This document shows positions 8,345-16,821 of a stretch of DNA of 64,000 nucleotides, in pieces. The stretch is from Rothia nasimurium (GTDB taxonomy: Bacteria > Actinomycetota > Actinomycetes > Actinomycetales > Micrococcaceae). The notes beneath the pieces were generated by a model. The model saw only the letters and a program-made list of their open reading frames with translations. It was not told where the DNA came from and ran no database searches. Location of the stretch: assembly GCF_928381705.1 (NCBI RefSeq), contig NZ_CAKMSR010000011.1, positions 1 through 64,000 of the forward strand, in the 5' to 3' direction. The position numbers and the translations under genes are program-made. How positions within the stretch are numbered: the stretch's first letter is position 1; each line of letters starts with the position of its first letter.

Positions 8345-11300
8345 TTAGAAGGTTTCGGTGCCGGTGTAGGAATCGTGCACCATGTTGGCAAAGCGCGAGT
8401 AGTGGCCCTGGAAGGCGACCGCGATGGTTTTGGTGGGGCCGTTACGGTGCTTAGCGACGATGACGTCCGCCTCGCCTGCGCGGGTTGATTCCTTCTCGTA
8501 GTAGTCCTCGCGGTGCAAGAGAATGACCATGTCAGCGTCCTGTTCAATAGAGTTATGAACGGTGATGCCGTTGGCGATGAAGTTGTGGTCCCCTAGCACA
8601 GTGGCGTCGAAGACCTCTTCTTCCCCCTCGTACTCGATAGAAGTGACGGTGTCCCAGAAAAGGTCATTGACCGCAAGCATGTCGAGCTCAGCGGCATCAA
8701 GGACGCTAGCTACTTGAGTCAGCACAGGAGCACTCGTGCGTACGCCAGCAGATGTAAGAGCATCAGCTACTCGAGTAGGTTCGCTCAAAACATCACCTAC
8801 CTGCCCCCAGACCTGCTCATTCCTACCCAGCGGAACACCGGCGTCCGGAATCTCGATTTCTTGAACCTCAAAGCTAAACCGGACTAAATCATCCGACTCA
8901 GTCACAGACAGAGAACCATCTTCAACGACCGTTGAAATACCAAAACGTAGAAGCAGAAGGCTTACCTGCTCAGCAACCGGTCGAGGCAGATTTACCGTAA
9001 CCGATGAATCTACAGTCTGTACGCCTAAGAACACTGAGCGCAGGAAAAGGCGAATCTGCTCTTTCGGTAAGGAAAATACCTTAGAGGGAACACCCAGCAC
9101 AGGTGCTGTAGAAGCAGCTTCGATGACCTGTTCGTCACTCCAGTGCGTCCGGGCAGACGGCCCGTTAACGTGGCGGGGTACACCCAAACGATCCCCAACT
9201 GCAAGCTCACCCAGACCCTTCCAGCCTGTGTAGGTAAAGAAGGGGTGATTGGCGGTAGCGCGCAGGGTCTTACCCGAAGCTAGCGTTAGACGATACACAG
9301 GTTTCACGCCCGTAGAAAAGACGTGGGTCAGGTGCCGCTCCACAAAACGCATATCGCCCCCCAGGGACCATACCGGGACGTCCTGAGCGCCCTGCTCAAA
9401 AAGCTCGCCCATCGTTGTTTCAGCTCCCGTATCAGAGCGAAGCACACGAGTATCGGCAGTCAGACAGCCCGACTCGCGAAGGTCCGACACCTGCGGCTTC
9501 TTGTCGGTACGCTGCTCAGAGCCACGGTTCAGCTGCGAGAGGGCAATCAGGGGCACCTCAAGCTCCTTAGCCATCAGCTTGAGGGCACGCGAGAACTCCG
9601 AAACTTCCTGCTGGCGCGACTCAACCTTCTTACCCGAGCTCATCAGCTGCAGGTAGTCCAGAACAATCAGCTTGAGGTTATTCTTCTGCTTCAGGCGGCG
9701 GGCCTTAGCGCGAATCTCCATCAGGGTCATGTTGGGTGAATCGTCGATAAAGAGCGGAGCGGAGTCCATCTTGCCCATGGCGGTAGCAATCTTGGCCCAC
9801 TGGTCATCGTCCAGCTTGCCCTTGCGTAGGTCGGACAGATTAATGCCAGCCTCAGCCGACAGAATCTTCATAGCAATTTCATTGCGGCCCATTTCCAGCG
9901 AGAAGAACACCGTGGTCATACCGTGCTTAATGGCAGCAGACCGGGCGATGTCTAGGGCAAACGTAGAATTATGGGTGGGCACAAAAGCGCGAGAAGCCAA
10001 GAAAAGATGCTGCTCATTATCCACCTCAATACAGCGCACCGGTACAGAATCAACAGGCTCCACAGCAACAATGTAGCGAGAGCTCCGCTTAGCGGTCGGA
10101 CGGGCATCGCGGCCACGGTGCATTTGCTTCTTGCGAGACAGAGCAAAAACAGAATCAGAGGAAGAGAAGGTCAGCTTGTAGGCCGTCGACGTAGCCTCGC
10201 TACTACCCTTGACCTTTTTCGTTGCCATACCCGTGCGGTACCCCAAAGAAAGCGCCAGCTCCTGGGTATCAAGTGCCAGCTGGCGGTTCGTCACCGTGAA
10301 CTGAATACACCCGGCGTTTGTAACAGTGCCGTCGCTATCGAGCAGCCCTGCCAGCAAAGCTCGGCGCTGCGCTTCAGAGGCCCGTAGGTACTGCATAGGA
10401 ATGTGCTTATTATTCAGAACGCCCAGAGTACGTAGGCTCTCAGCACTCGGAGCCAAGGCTGTTGAGTCATCACCCAACCAAATTCCCAGGGTGTAGGGGG
10501 CGACTAGTAGGTCAGCTTCGGGCAGTTGGAGTGGGTGGGTGTTAGCAATGGAGTGGTTGGCTCGACGGTCAGCCGTCGCGCAGCGAACCGTCTCACGAAT
10601 CTCAGCGGTGGTGCGCACCTGCGCGCCCACGGACGTCCGCACACGCCCTCCGCCTGAACCCGCCAGAGCTGACGAGCGGGCCCGACGGGACGCGCGGGTT
10701 TCGGTGAGCCACTGGTGCTCGGCGTCGGCAATGATTTCGGTTCCGTCATCAAAAATGACCTTGAAGCAGGGCCGCCCGGTCATCACGTCGGTAGCGTTCG
10801 TGACGGTCGTGGGGTGCCCGTCTGCACCCAGAACGGTGTCGCCCACGCGGATATCGCCCATGGTGGTCCAGCCTGTGGGGGTGGGGATGGGGGTATCAAG
10901 GGCGAGCGCTTTACCCATTGCCGGACGCGCCGCAATCACGATCATCTGCCCGGCCTGCAGGCCGGCGGTGAGCTCGTCGAACTCGATGAAGCCGGTGGGC
11001 ACGCCGTGGATGCCGCCGTCGCGGGAGCCGTTGGCCTCAATCTCTTCGACCGTGCTGTTCATGGCCTCAGAGAGGGGGACGTAGTCTTCCTTGGTGTTGT
11101 TGGCAGAGACACCGTAAATCTCGGCCTGGGCGGCGTTGACCAGAGCCTCAGCCTCGCCGTCGCCGGAGTAGCCCAGCTGCACAATCTTGGTGCCAGCCTC
11201 AACCAGGCGGCGGAGCATGGCGCGTTCAGCCACAATTTCGGCGTAGAAACCGGCGTTAGCGGCGGTGGGGACGCCCGCAATCAGGGAATGCAGGTAGGCT

Positions 11301-11566
11301 GCCCCGCCCACGCGGTTCAGTTCGCCGCGCTTGGTTAGCTCGTCGGCTACGGTGATGGCGTCCGCCGGCTCGCCGTGCCCGTAGAGGTGGATGATGGCCT
11401 CATAGATCATCTCGTGGGCGGGCTTGTAGAAGTCAGCGCCGCCGCCGATGACCTCAACGACGTCGGCGATGGCGTCCTTGGAGAGCATCATGCCGCCCAG
11501 TACCGACTGCTCGGCGGTGTCGTCGTGCGGTGGTGTACGGACGAACTCAGACTGGCTCTCAGACAA
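8345..11566 (-). CDS. dnaB: Replicative DNA helicase with two inteins
   Basis: 1073-aa precursor. After removal of inteins of 314 aa (residues 220-533) and 305 aa (701-1005) the helicase is 454 aa, the normal DnaB length. The exteins read ARPAMGK/STFALD (the Walker A loop is split by intein 1) and SDLRESG/SIEQDADMV (split by intein 2). The N-terminal primase-interacting domain starts PPHDDTAEQSVLGG, and Walker B is IVLDYLQLM. DnaB is the hexameric fork helicase; DciA, encoded at 43262, is its likely loader. The start is TTG at 11566 after GAGGGG. Helicase activity depends on splicing, because both inteins sit in active-site motifs. Confidence 0.95.
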   Translation of the reverse strand: MSESQSEFVRTPPHDDTAEQSVLGGMMLSKDAIADVVEVIGGGADFYKPAHEMIYEAIIHLYGHGEPADAITVADELTKRGELNRVGGAAYLHSLIAGVPTAANAGFYAEIVAERAMLRRLVEAGTKIVQLGYSGDGEAEALVNAAQAEIYGVSANNTKEDYVPLSEAMNSTVEEIEANGSRDGGIHGVPTGFIEFDELTAGLQAGQMIVIAARPAMGKALALDTPIPTPTGWTTMGDIRVGDTVLGADGHPTTVTNATDVMTGRPCFKVIFDDGTEIIADAEHQWLTETRASRRARSSALAGSGGGRVRTSVGAQVRTTAEIRETVRCATADRRANHSIANTHPLQLPEADLLVAPYTLGIWLGDDSTALAPSAESLRTLGVLNNKHIPMQYLRASEAQRRALLAGLLDSDGTVTNAGCIQFTVTNRQLALDTQELALSLGYRTGMATKKVKGSSEATSTAYKLTFSSSDSVFALSRKKQMHRGRDARPTAKRSSRYIVAVEPVDSVPVRCIEVDNEQHLFLASRAFVPTHNSTFALDIARSAAIKHGMTTVFFSLEMGRNEIAMKILSAEAGINLSDLRKGKLDDDQWAKIATAMGKMDSAPLFIDDSPNMTLMEIRAKARRLKQKNNLKLIVLDYLQLMSSGKKVESRQQEVSEFSRALKLMAKELEVPLIALSQLNRGSEQRTDKKPQVSDLRESGCLTADTRVLRSDTGAETTMGELFEQGAQDVPVWSLGGDMRFVERHLTHVFSTGVKPVYRLTLASGKTLRATANHPFFTYTGWKGLGELAVGDRLGVPRHVNGPSARTHWSDEQVIEAASTAPVLGVPSKVFSLPKEQIRLFLRSVFLGVQTVDSSVTVNLPRPVAEQVSLLLLRFGISTVVEDGSLSVTESDDLVRFSFEVQEIEIPDAGVPLGRNEQVWGQVGDVLSEPTRVADALTSAGVRTSAPVLTQVASVLDAAELDMLAVNDLFWDTVTSIEYEGEEEVFDATVLGDHNFIANGITVHNSIEQDADMVILLHREDYYEKESTRAGEADVIVAKHRNGPTKTIAVAFQGHYSRFANMVHDSYTGTETF
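8552..9466 (-). other. DnaB intein 2 (class 1, decayed endonuclease)
   Basis: 305 aa inserted after SDLRESG. It begins with Cys1 (CLTADTRVLR), has block B as LRATANHPFF (TxxH), and ends FIANGITVHN followed by Ser+1, so all class 1 splicing residues are present. The central part keeps endonuclease-like sequence (EQIRLFLRSVFLGVQTVDSS, VSLLLLRFGI), but the expected acidic residues of the LAGLIDADG motifs are lost at FLGVQTVDSS. Splicing is probably active while homing is probably dead. Confidence 0.9.
9968..10909 (-). other. DnaB intein 1 (class 3-like, WCT motif, LAGLIDADG domain)
   Basis: 314 aa inserted between Lys219 and Ser534 of the Walker A loop. It starts with Ala, not Cys or Ser, and ends AFVPTHN before Ser+1. 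The class 3 triplet is present: Trp67 of block B (ADAEHQWL), Cys293 of block F (VRCIEVD) and Thr312 of block G (PTHN). In this class the block F Cys forms the first branched intermediate. A homing endonuclease domain shows LGIWLGDDST and LLAGLLDSDGTV, so the LAGLIDADG acidic residues look kept. Confidence 0.88.
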
Positions 11567-11650
11567 GGCGGCCCCCTCGGTGGTGAAGAAAACGGTGAGC
11601 TTCTATCATCTCACCTGCGAGCGCCCGGAGACCACCGATTCGCTGTGAGA

Positions 11651-12016
11651 CTAGATGCTGGTGAGGTAGTAGTAGACGGCAAAGAGGGCATAGAGCAGTA
11701 CCAGGGTGGGGGCGGTGGCTGCTGCGATAAGGCGGGGTATGGAGGGGGTGCGGCGTAGGGCTGCGAGGAGGCAGAAGTAGCCGGGGGCTAGGGCCACGAT
11801 AGCAAGAAGGATATTGGCACTAAAGGGGTCGTAACTGTAGGCTACCCACTCTTTGGCGACGGGCACGCCCATGAGGCCGAGGGGGACAGCGAGTAGGTGC
11901 GCTACGGGGGCCAGGATGAGGACGGCACCGATAGCCGTCAGAACGGTAGCCGACTTAGCATTGCGGGGGTTGGCGGTGTGAAAACCGGTGACGTGGGGTT
12001 GGGGGATGTCTGACAT
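11651..12016 (-). CDS. Small integral membrane protein, unknown
   Basis: 121 aa, not recognised. Three hydrophobic segments are evident (about 26-50, 67-88, 95-118) after a polar 20-residue N-terminus. It lies 9 bp downstream of another small membrane protein gene on the same strand, so the two are probably one operon and may act together. No catalytic motif is seen. Confidence 0.65.
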   Translation of the reverse strand: MSDIPQPHVTGFHTANPRNAKSATVLTAIGAVLILAPVAHLLAVPLGLMGVPVAKEWVAYSYDPFSANILLAIVALAPGYFCLLAALRRTPSIPRLIAAATAPTLVLLYALFAVYYYLTSI

Positions 12017-12025
12017 GGGGTTCTC

Positions 12026-12373
12026 CTAGGGGTGCAGGGCCGGGCCTTGTAAGAGAAGGGCCCCTGCCCAGGCGATGAGCAAGAGCAGGGCAACCAGTGC
12101 GATGGGGAGCCAGAGCCCCCAGTGGAGTGCCGTCTTGGCCTGGCCCCGGTAGATAGCAACCAGGCCAAGGATCAGCCCGAGGTTGTAGAAAGCGATTCCT
12201 ATAAAGCCTGCGAGGGGGATGAGGATAAAAACAAGGGCGAGGTCAGGTTGGTAAAAGCCTAACGATGCAAACCAGGCAATGAGCGTGAAAATCGCTAGAC
12301 TGAACCCGCCCCAGGTCAGCCAGCAGGCGGCCTTTCCCAGCGGGGAGCTGGTTGGGGTGAAGGTAGCTGTCAT
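12026..12373 (-). CDS. Small integral membrane protein, unknown
   Basis: 115 aa, not recognised. Three hydrophobic segments are evident (about 17-38, 45-77, 87-108). The start ATG at 12373 follows AAGGAGG-like sequence. It heads a two-gene unit with the 121-aa membrane protein just downstream. DUF4064/DUF4190-like small membrane proteins have similar shape, but I see no motif that settles it. Confidence 0.65.
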   Translation of the reverse strand: MTATFTPTSSPLGKAACWLTWGGFSLAIFTLIAWFASLGFYQPDLALVFILIPLAGFIGIAFYNLGLILGLVAIYRGQAKTALHWGLWLPIALVALLLLIAWAGALLLQGPALHP

Positions 12374-12448
12374 GGGTGCCTCCTTGGTGCCACAACTACA
12401 TTGGTGTGATGGGCTTAACTTTATCTCGGTAGCATGGGTTCTAGCTAG

Positions 12449-12462
12449 AGTACTTAAGTACT
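12449..12462. promoter_or_regulatory. 14-bp perfect palindrome upstream of SIP gene
   Basis: AGTACTTAAGTACT lies between the divergent membrane protein and siderophore-interacting protein genes, 58 bp before the GTG start. It does not match the DtxR/IdeR iron box. It may be an operator for an unidentified regulator. Confidence 0.3.
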
Positions 12463-12519
12463 AGAGATTGAGCCGGCCAGTGCCAAGAGGGGCTGGTCGT
12501 AGCCAGAGAAAGGACGCCG

Positions 12520-13497
12520 GTGGGCAGCACAAAGAGCAAGGGCAAGGACGCCAAGGAGCAGCTCAAGGAGCTCAAGACTGAGGTGAAGTACCTGAAGAAG
12601 GGGCAGAAGCAGCTGCTCAAGCGGGTGGAGAAGCTGGAAAAGGCGCTCGCCGCCGGGCAGGGGGCGGCGCTCACGGCCTCCCCTGTGCAGAACCCAGCCC
12701 GCCCCCAAGCTGCCGGGGGCAGCCGGGGCAGGGCGGGGACGTCCTACCCCCAGCCCATGAAGTCGGGCAAGTACCGGGGCGGCTACGCCCACTACCGGGT
12801 CACCGAGGTGGGGAACCTGACCCCCACCGTCATGCGGGTGATTGCCGAACCCGCTGACGGCAAGTGGGTTGAGGCCCAGGGGCTGGTGGGTGAGTACGTC
12901 TACCTGATCACCGGCAAGAAGGGGGAGGTACTGCCCACGCCGACCTTTGAGAAGGGCAAGGCGCGATGGAGCCAGCCGACCACCACCGCCAAGTACACGG
13001 TCAGGAACTTTGACGAGCGCACCGGGGCGCTGGAAATCAACATCATGCTGCACGAGCACGGGGCTGGGACGACCTGGGCCCGCACCGTTGCTGTGGGCGA
13101 TAACGCCCATTTTCTGGGGGCGAAGTCGGGGTACTCCATCAGCAAGGACTACGACTTTTACCTGCTAGCCGGGGACGAAAGCGGCCTACCCGGTATGGCC
13201 CGTTGGATCGAGAGCCTGCCCGCGAGCGCCCGGGGTGTGGCCGTGATTGAGGTGCCTGGGGAGTCGTCACGGCAGGCGATTGCTGCCTCTGAGAATTTTG
13301 AGGTGGTTTGGGTGGATTCTGCCCAACGCGGAGCGTTGGCTGAGGCTGTGATGGGCTATCCCCTGCCGGAGGGGTCGGTGTGTACCTGGTTGGCGGGTGA
13401 GTCCGGGTCTATTCATCCCGTGCGTATTTGGGCGCGGCGGGAGCTGGGTGTGCCCAAGGGGCACGGCTACGCTAAGGGGTATTGGAAGAAGAAGTAG
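12520..13497 (+). CDS. Siderophore-interacting protein (ferric reductase, SIP/ViuB type)
   Basis: 325 aa. Residues 95-325 match the SIP family, FAD/NAD(P)H flavoproteins that reduce iron from ferric siderophores in the cytoplasm: YTVRNFD with EINIMLHEHGAGTTWA (flavin site), then DYDFYLLAGDESGLPGMARW and, near the end, HPVRIWARRELG. The first 50 residues form a Lys/Glu/Leu coiled coil, with a Pro/Ala-rich linker to about 80; this extension is unusual. The GTG start follows GAAAGGA by 6 bp. No siderophore transporter adjoins. Confidence 0.82.
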   Translation: MGSTKSKGKDAKEQLKELKTEVKYLKKGQKQLLKRVEKLEKALAAGQGAALTASPVQNPARPQAAGGSRGRAGTSYPQPMKSGKYRGGYAHYRVTEVGNLTPTVMRVIAEPADGKWVEAQGLVGEYVYLITGKKGEVLPTPTFEKGKARWSQPTTTAKYTVRNFDERTGALEINIMLHEHGAGTTWARTVAVGDNAHFLGAKSGYSISKDYDFYLLAGDESGLPGMARWIESLPASARGVAVIEVPGESSRQAIAASENFEVVWVDSAQRGALAEAVMGYPLPEGSVCTWLAGESGSIHPVRIWARRELGVPKGHGYAKGYWKKK

Positions 13498-13523
13498 TCC
13501 TCGCGCCGTAGTAGGGGAAGGGT

Positions 13524-14660
13524 CTAGCGCAGGTGGGCACTGGCGATGGTGGCCGCTAGTTCGTGGAGGTAAGGACGCGGGTTGGCCAGGGATTCTTCCA
13601 GGGTGGCGACAGTATCGCCCACCACAGAGTAGACGGCCGTAAAACCGGCGGTGCGGGCCTGCTCGGGGGAGAGTTCACTGATTCCACAGACGGCGATAAC
13701 CGGCAGGTTGCGGGCGGAGGCTTCTGCCGCAACCCCTGCCGGGCCCTTGCCTTGAAGGGTTTGCTCGTCGAATTTTCCTTCGCCGGTGATCACAAGATCA
13801 GCGCCGTCGAGGGCCCGGTGGAAGCCGGTGAGCTCAAAACAGACCTCAACGCCGGGGCGCATGGTGGCCCCGAGTATTGACAGGCAGGCAAAGCCCAGAC
13901 CACCGGCAGCACCCGCACCGGGGGCGGTAGCGAATGTTCCACGTGAAACATTGAGGGCTTCTTCTACCGCATCGGCTAGTTTTTGCAGGTTCTGGTCAAG
14001 CTGGGGAACCTGCTCTTCAGTAGCCCCCTTCTGGGGCCCATAGACCGCAGCGGCACCGGACGGGCCACACAGCGGGTTGGTCACATCGCTAGCCATGATA
14101 ATTTCTACCCCGGCCAGACGCTCATCGAGCCCGGTCAGATCAACTGAAGCCAGCTGCCCCAGCGCCCCGCCTCCAGGGGCAAGCTCACGCCCCGCAGCGT
14201 CCTGAAGTTTCACACCGAGCGCCTGCATGAGACCCGCTCCCCCATCGGTACTGGCCGACCCGCCCAGGCCAACCACGAGCGTCCGCGCACCCGCGCCCAC
14301 CGCGTGCAGAATCAGCTCACCGGCGCCGAAGGAGGTGGCCCGCCAGGTGTCCAGCTGGTCTTCGCGCAGGCGGGCAATGCCGCCCGCTTCGGCAATTTCG
14401 AGGACGGCCGTGCATTCAGCCTGCGAGTAGGCGTAGCGGGCGGTCACCGGCTGACCGGCAAAGGGGCCTGTGACGGTGCAGGTGACTTCGCTGTAGCCGG
14501 CGGCCAGGGCGGCGTCTACGGTGCCGTCGCCGCCGTCCGCAATGGGGCAGGTGATGACCTCACACCCGCCAGCCTCCTCTAGCCCGGCGGCGAGCGCCTC
14601 GGTGAGCTGGGCACCGGTGAGCGTGCCCTTGAACTTATCGACAGCGAGTAAAACCTTCAT
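13524..14660 (-). CDS. Glycerate kinase
   Basis: 378 aa, the standard length for the GarK/GlxK family (glycerate 2-kinase), which phosphorylates D-glycerate with ATP. Marks are MKVLLAVDKFKGTLTGAQ at the start, CPIADGGDGTVDA, VVGLGGSASTDGGAGLMQALG, MASDVTNPLCGPSGAAAVYGPQKGA and LVITGEGKFDEQTLQGKGP. It converges with the SIP gene. A parS site is embedded at 13935-13950. Confidence 0.93.
   Translation of the reverse strand: MKVLLAVDKFKGTLTGAQLTEALAAGLEEAGGCEVITCPIADGGDGTVDAALAAGYSEVTCTVTGPFAGQPVTARYAYSQAECTAVLEIAEAGGIARLREDQLDTWRATSFGAGELILHAVGAGARTLVVGLGGSASTDGGAGLMQALGVKLQDAAGRELAPGGGALGQLASVDLTGLDERLAGVEIIMASDVTNPLCGPSGAAAVYGPQKGATEEQVPQLDQNLQKLADAVEEALNVSRGTFATAPGAGAAGGLGFACLSILGATMRPGVEVCFELTGFHRALDGADLVITGEGKFDEQTLQGKGPAGVAAEASARNLPVIAVCGISELSPEQARTAGFTAVYSVVGDTVATLEESLANPRPYLHELAATIASAHLR
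13935..13950. promoter_or_regulatory. parS site 2 (inside glycerate kinase gene)
   Basis: TGTTCCACGTGAAACA differs from the parS consensus at one position (C for T at base 5). It lies in coding sequence and encodes NVSRGT on the minus strand. Confidence 0.6.
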
Positions 14661-14683
14661 GGGTCTATTATGCGCCTGTCTCT

Positions 14684-15004
14684 CTAGGAGGTGACTTTCA
14701 GCCCCACAATACCTGCCACAATCATGAGCAGGAAGAGCACCTTAAGCAGGGAAACAGGCTCGGTGCCGGTCGCCATGGCGTAGAGGACGGTGACGGTCGC
14801 ACCGACGCCCACCCATACAGCATAAGCGGTACCGGTGGGCAGCTCCCGCATAGCATAGGCCAGGCCCACCATACTGAGAACCAGACCCCCGATAAAGACC
14901 AGGGTGGGGGTCAAGCGGGTCAGGCCCTCAGACTTACCCAGGGCCGTTGCCCAGACAGCTTCGAAAAGGCCAGAAATAATCAGAATAAGCCAGTGCATAA
15001 GCAC
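14684..15004 (-). CDS. sugE: SMR family exporter, guanidinium-type (SugE/Gdx)
   Basis: 106 aa, four transmembrane helices. Glu15 in the first helix (SGLFEAVWATALGKSEGLTR) is the conserved proton/substrate residue. The sequences FEAVWA, LTPT and LPTGTAYAVWVG match the SugE/Gdx subgroup, which exports guanidinium, rather than EmrE/Qac. No guanidine riboswitch is visible upstream. Compare the foreign QacE at the right end of the window. Confidence 0.88.
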   Translation of the reverse strand: MLMHWLILIISGLFEAVWATALGKSEGLTRLTPTLVFIGGLVLSMVGLAYAMRELPTGTAYAVWVGVGATVTVLYAMATGTEPVSLLKVLFLLMIVAGIVGLKVTS

Positions 15005-15355
15005 CCATTCTAGGTGCGCACTCGCACAGTTTAAAACGACGAGGCCGGGTCCCCCGACCCGGCCTCATCAATACACACACATTTACACATCAGGGCTAGG
15101 CCCCATGCAAGAAACACACACTACTGCTTTCTTGAGATTCTCCAGGGCCACCCTGCGGGCGGCTGCTCTTTCGAACCTTGTACCTCTAGTATGGCGGAGC
15201 CTTCTTAAGCTCTTATATACCGTCCCTGTGTACAGCCTGGGAATGTGGAGCGGTAGTCTGTCTAGGGTTCTTAGCTCGTGTGCAGAGAAAACCGTGCACA
15301 CACGCCAAGAAACCTAGACAGCGCCCCAGGCGCGGGTGAAGTCTCCACCCCTCAG
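15005..15355. other. Intergenic region, no confident gene
   Basis: 351 bp. It contains a hairpin at 15041-15066 and an imperfect inverted repeat near 15259-15320 (CTGTCTAGGGTTCTTAGC against GCCAAGAAACCTAGACAG). The short minus ORF here (72 codons, about 15083-15301) has no ribosome site or family resemblance and I do not call it. Confidence 0.5.
15041..15066 (-). terminator. Terminator-like hairpin after the DUF418 gene
   Basis: GAGGCCGGGTC and GACCCGGCCTC form an 11-bp stem. On the minus strand it is followed by GTCGTTTTAAAC. It is about 290 bp beyond the DUF418 stop, so it may end that transcript. Confidence 0.45.
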
Positions 15356-16645
15356 CTAGTTCAGCCCACCCTTGCCGTAGGACATCCTGCGGTGCAGGGC
15401 CTCCAGCGGGCCGGGCTTGCCCGCCGCTTCAAGGATCACCGCTACGAGAACCGTCACCAGCCACCCGCCTGTGCCAACCAGCAGGAGCACCGAGGCACCG
15501 GCGTCCGCAAAGAGCCCCAGGGCAAAGCCGCCAAAGACGACCAAGAAAATCACCGACTGTAGCACATAACCGGTCATAGACCGCTTACCCAGGGCGATCA
15601 GGGGTCGAAGCGGGGCAGGGACGGGGGCACCGGCGTCCACCCGCTCCTGAACCCCGGCAAGTGCCAGCGCCAGCAGGGCAATAAAGCCCGGGCCACCCAG
15701 AACGCCCAGGGTCATGGTGAGCACCCCGAAAACGCCGGTATGCAGCACACCCAGGGCCTCAAGCCCGGCGGGGATGCCGGTGCCCAGGGCAGCGGCCAGG
15801 CCCACCCCGGCCAGCCAGACCAGTACCCGGCGGTGACGCGCGGGCTCAGCCAGCACGCCCTCTCGCGCCAGCACAAACCCCAGCAGCATCAAGGGAAGCA
15901 GCATGAAAGCCTGCAGGGGCACGCCGAGGAGGCTGCCCAGCAGCACAATCAGGCCGTTGAGCAGTACCGACCAGTAGCTTGTGACCTGCAACAAATCACC
16001 GCTGCCGCCGTTCAGTAGCTCCTGGAGCTGGCCAGAGCCCAGCACCGCCTGAAGCAGGAGCACCCCGGCCAGGGCCACCAGGTTGGTCACAGCAAAGAGC
16101 GTTCCAGCGACCCAGAGCAGGACCTTGGTGCGCACCGCAATCAGGCAGGCCATGAACAGGCCAATCAGGCCGTAAGCCAGCATAATGTCGCCCCAGAAAA
16201 GAAAGACCATGTGCAGGCCGCCAAAGATCGCCAGCATGCCGTAGCGGCGGGCAATCACTCCGCGGGCCTTCGGTAGAGGGTAGCCGCGCCGGTAGAGGCT
16301 GGCGGCAATCAGCCCCACACCAAAGCCCAGCAGGGTCGAGAACATGGGGAAGCCGCGGGCATGCACAAAGGAGGTGGTGAACATGATAGTCAGCTTGTCC
16401 CAGAAACTCCCGTCGACCACCCGCCCGGTCATAGACGCCGGGCCGCCCGCAAAGAGCACCCAGGCTGTAGCTACGTTGGCTACCGCAATGCCCCAGAGCA
16501 TGAGCCCGCGGGCAACGTCGGGCACCAGCATACGCGAGCGGGTGGATGACGCCTGAGCCTGTGAAGGCTGAGGCTGCGGAGCCAAGGCCTGCGTGGACTG
16601 AGCCTGTGGTGGTTGTCGATGAGAGGGCTGGTTGGGGTGCTCCAT
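15356..16645 (-). CDS. DUF418 domain membrane protein
   Basis: 429 aa, multi-pass. A Pro/Gln/Ser-rich cytoplasmic N-terminus (about 40 residues) is followed by about 9-10 hydrophobic segments and the DUF418 C-terminal pattern (PLIALGKRSMTGYVLQSVIF, then GPLEALHRRMSYGK). The family belongs to the acyltransferase-3-like/DUF418 group of membrane proteins with no settled function. ATG at 16645 is chosen because GAAAGG stands 6 bp before it. The reading frame extends upstream without a ribosome site. A hairpin and a tiny Cys-containing ORF lie in its leader. Confidence 0.82.
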   Translation of the reverse strand: MEHPNQPSHRQPPQAQSTQALAPQPQPSQAQASSTRSRMLVPDVARGLMLWGIAVANVATAWVLFAGGPASMTGRVVDGSFWDKLTIMFTTSFVHARGFPMFSTLLGFGVGLIAASLYRRGYPLPKARGVIARRYGMLAIFGGLHMVFLFWGDIMLAYGLIGLFMACLIAVRTKVLLWVAGTLFAVTNLVALAGVLLLQAVLGSGQLQELLNGGSGDLLQVTSYWSVLLNGLIVLLGSLLGVPLQAFMLLPLMLLGFVLAREGVLAEPARHRRVLVWLAGVGLAAALGTGIPAGLEALGVLHTGVFGVLTMTLGVLGGPGFIALLALALAGVQERVDAGAPVPAPLRPLIALGKRSMTGYVLQSVIFLVVFGGFALGLFADAGASVLLLVGTGGWLVTVLVAVILEAAGKPGPLEALHRRMSYGKGGLN

Positions 16646-16728
16646 TGCTACCTTTCGTGTGTGGGTCTCTGCTTCTACCTTAGAGAAAACGGAACTAGGG
16701 CACATCCGCCGGGCGGGTGAAAAACGCT

Positions 16729-16821
16729 TTAAACACCGATGGCGAGACCCCCATACTGGTCTCGCCATCGGTGAGTGAAAACCGGGTTCAGCATTACCCG
16801 CTTTTCGAAGCACACACACAT
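16729..16821 (-). CDS. Possible leader peptide with early cysteines
   Basis: 30 codons, beginning MCVCFEKRVM and ending GLAIGV. The second half of the ORF is the hairpin at 16734-16773. A GAAAGG lies 14 bp upstream, too far for an ideal ribosome site. Actinomycetes are known to use Cys-containing leader peptides for attenuation, usually with Cys codons near the end, unlike here. It may be chance. Confidence 0.2.
   Translation of the reverse strand: MCVCFEKRVMLNPVFTHRWRDQYGGLAIGV
16734..16773 (-). terminator. Perfect 15-bp hairpin in DUF418 leader
   Basis: CACCGATGGCGAGAC (16734-16748) pairs perfectly with 16759-16773. On the minus strand it is followed by GTTTAAAGCGTTTTTC, a modest U-rich tail. 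It lies 88 bp before the DUF418 ATG, so it can be the terminator of the upstream membrane-protein gene or an attenuator. Confidence 0.55.

Noticed and set aside
12449..12462. Iron box (DtxR/IdeR) for the SIP gene
   Set aside because: AGTACTTAAGTACT does not match TTAGGTTAGGCTAACCTAA. It is kept only as an unassigned palindrome.
15005..15066. Guanidine riboswitch for the SMR gene
   Set aside because: No paired ACGR hairpin loops of the mini-ykkC type were found upstream of the SugE-like gene.
15083..15301. 72-codon minus ORF after the DUF418 gene
   Set aside because: No ribosome site, no hydrophobic or family pattern, and it overlaps a structured region.
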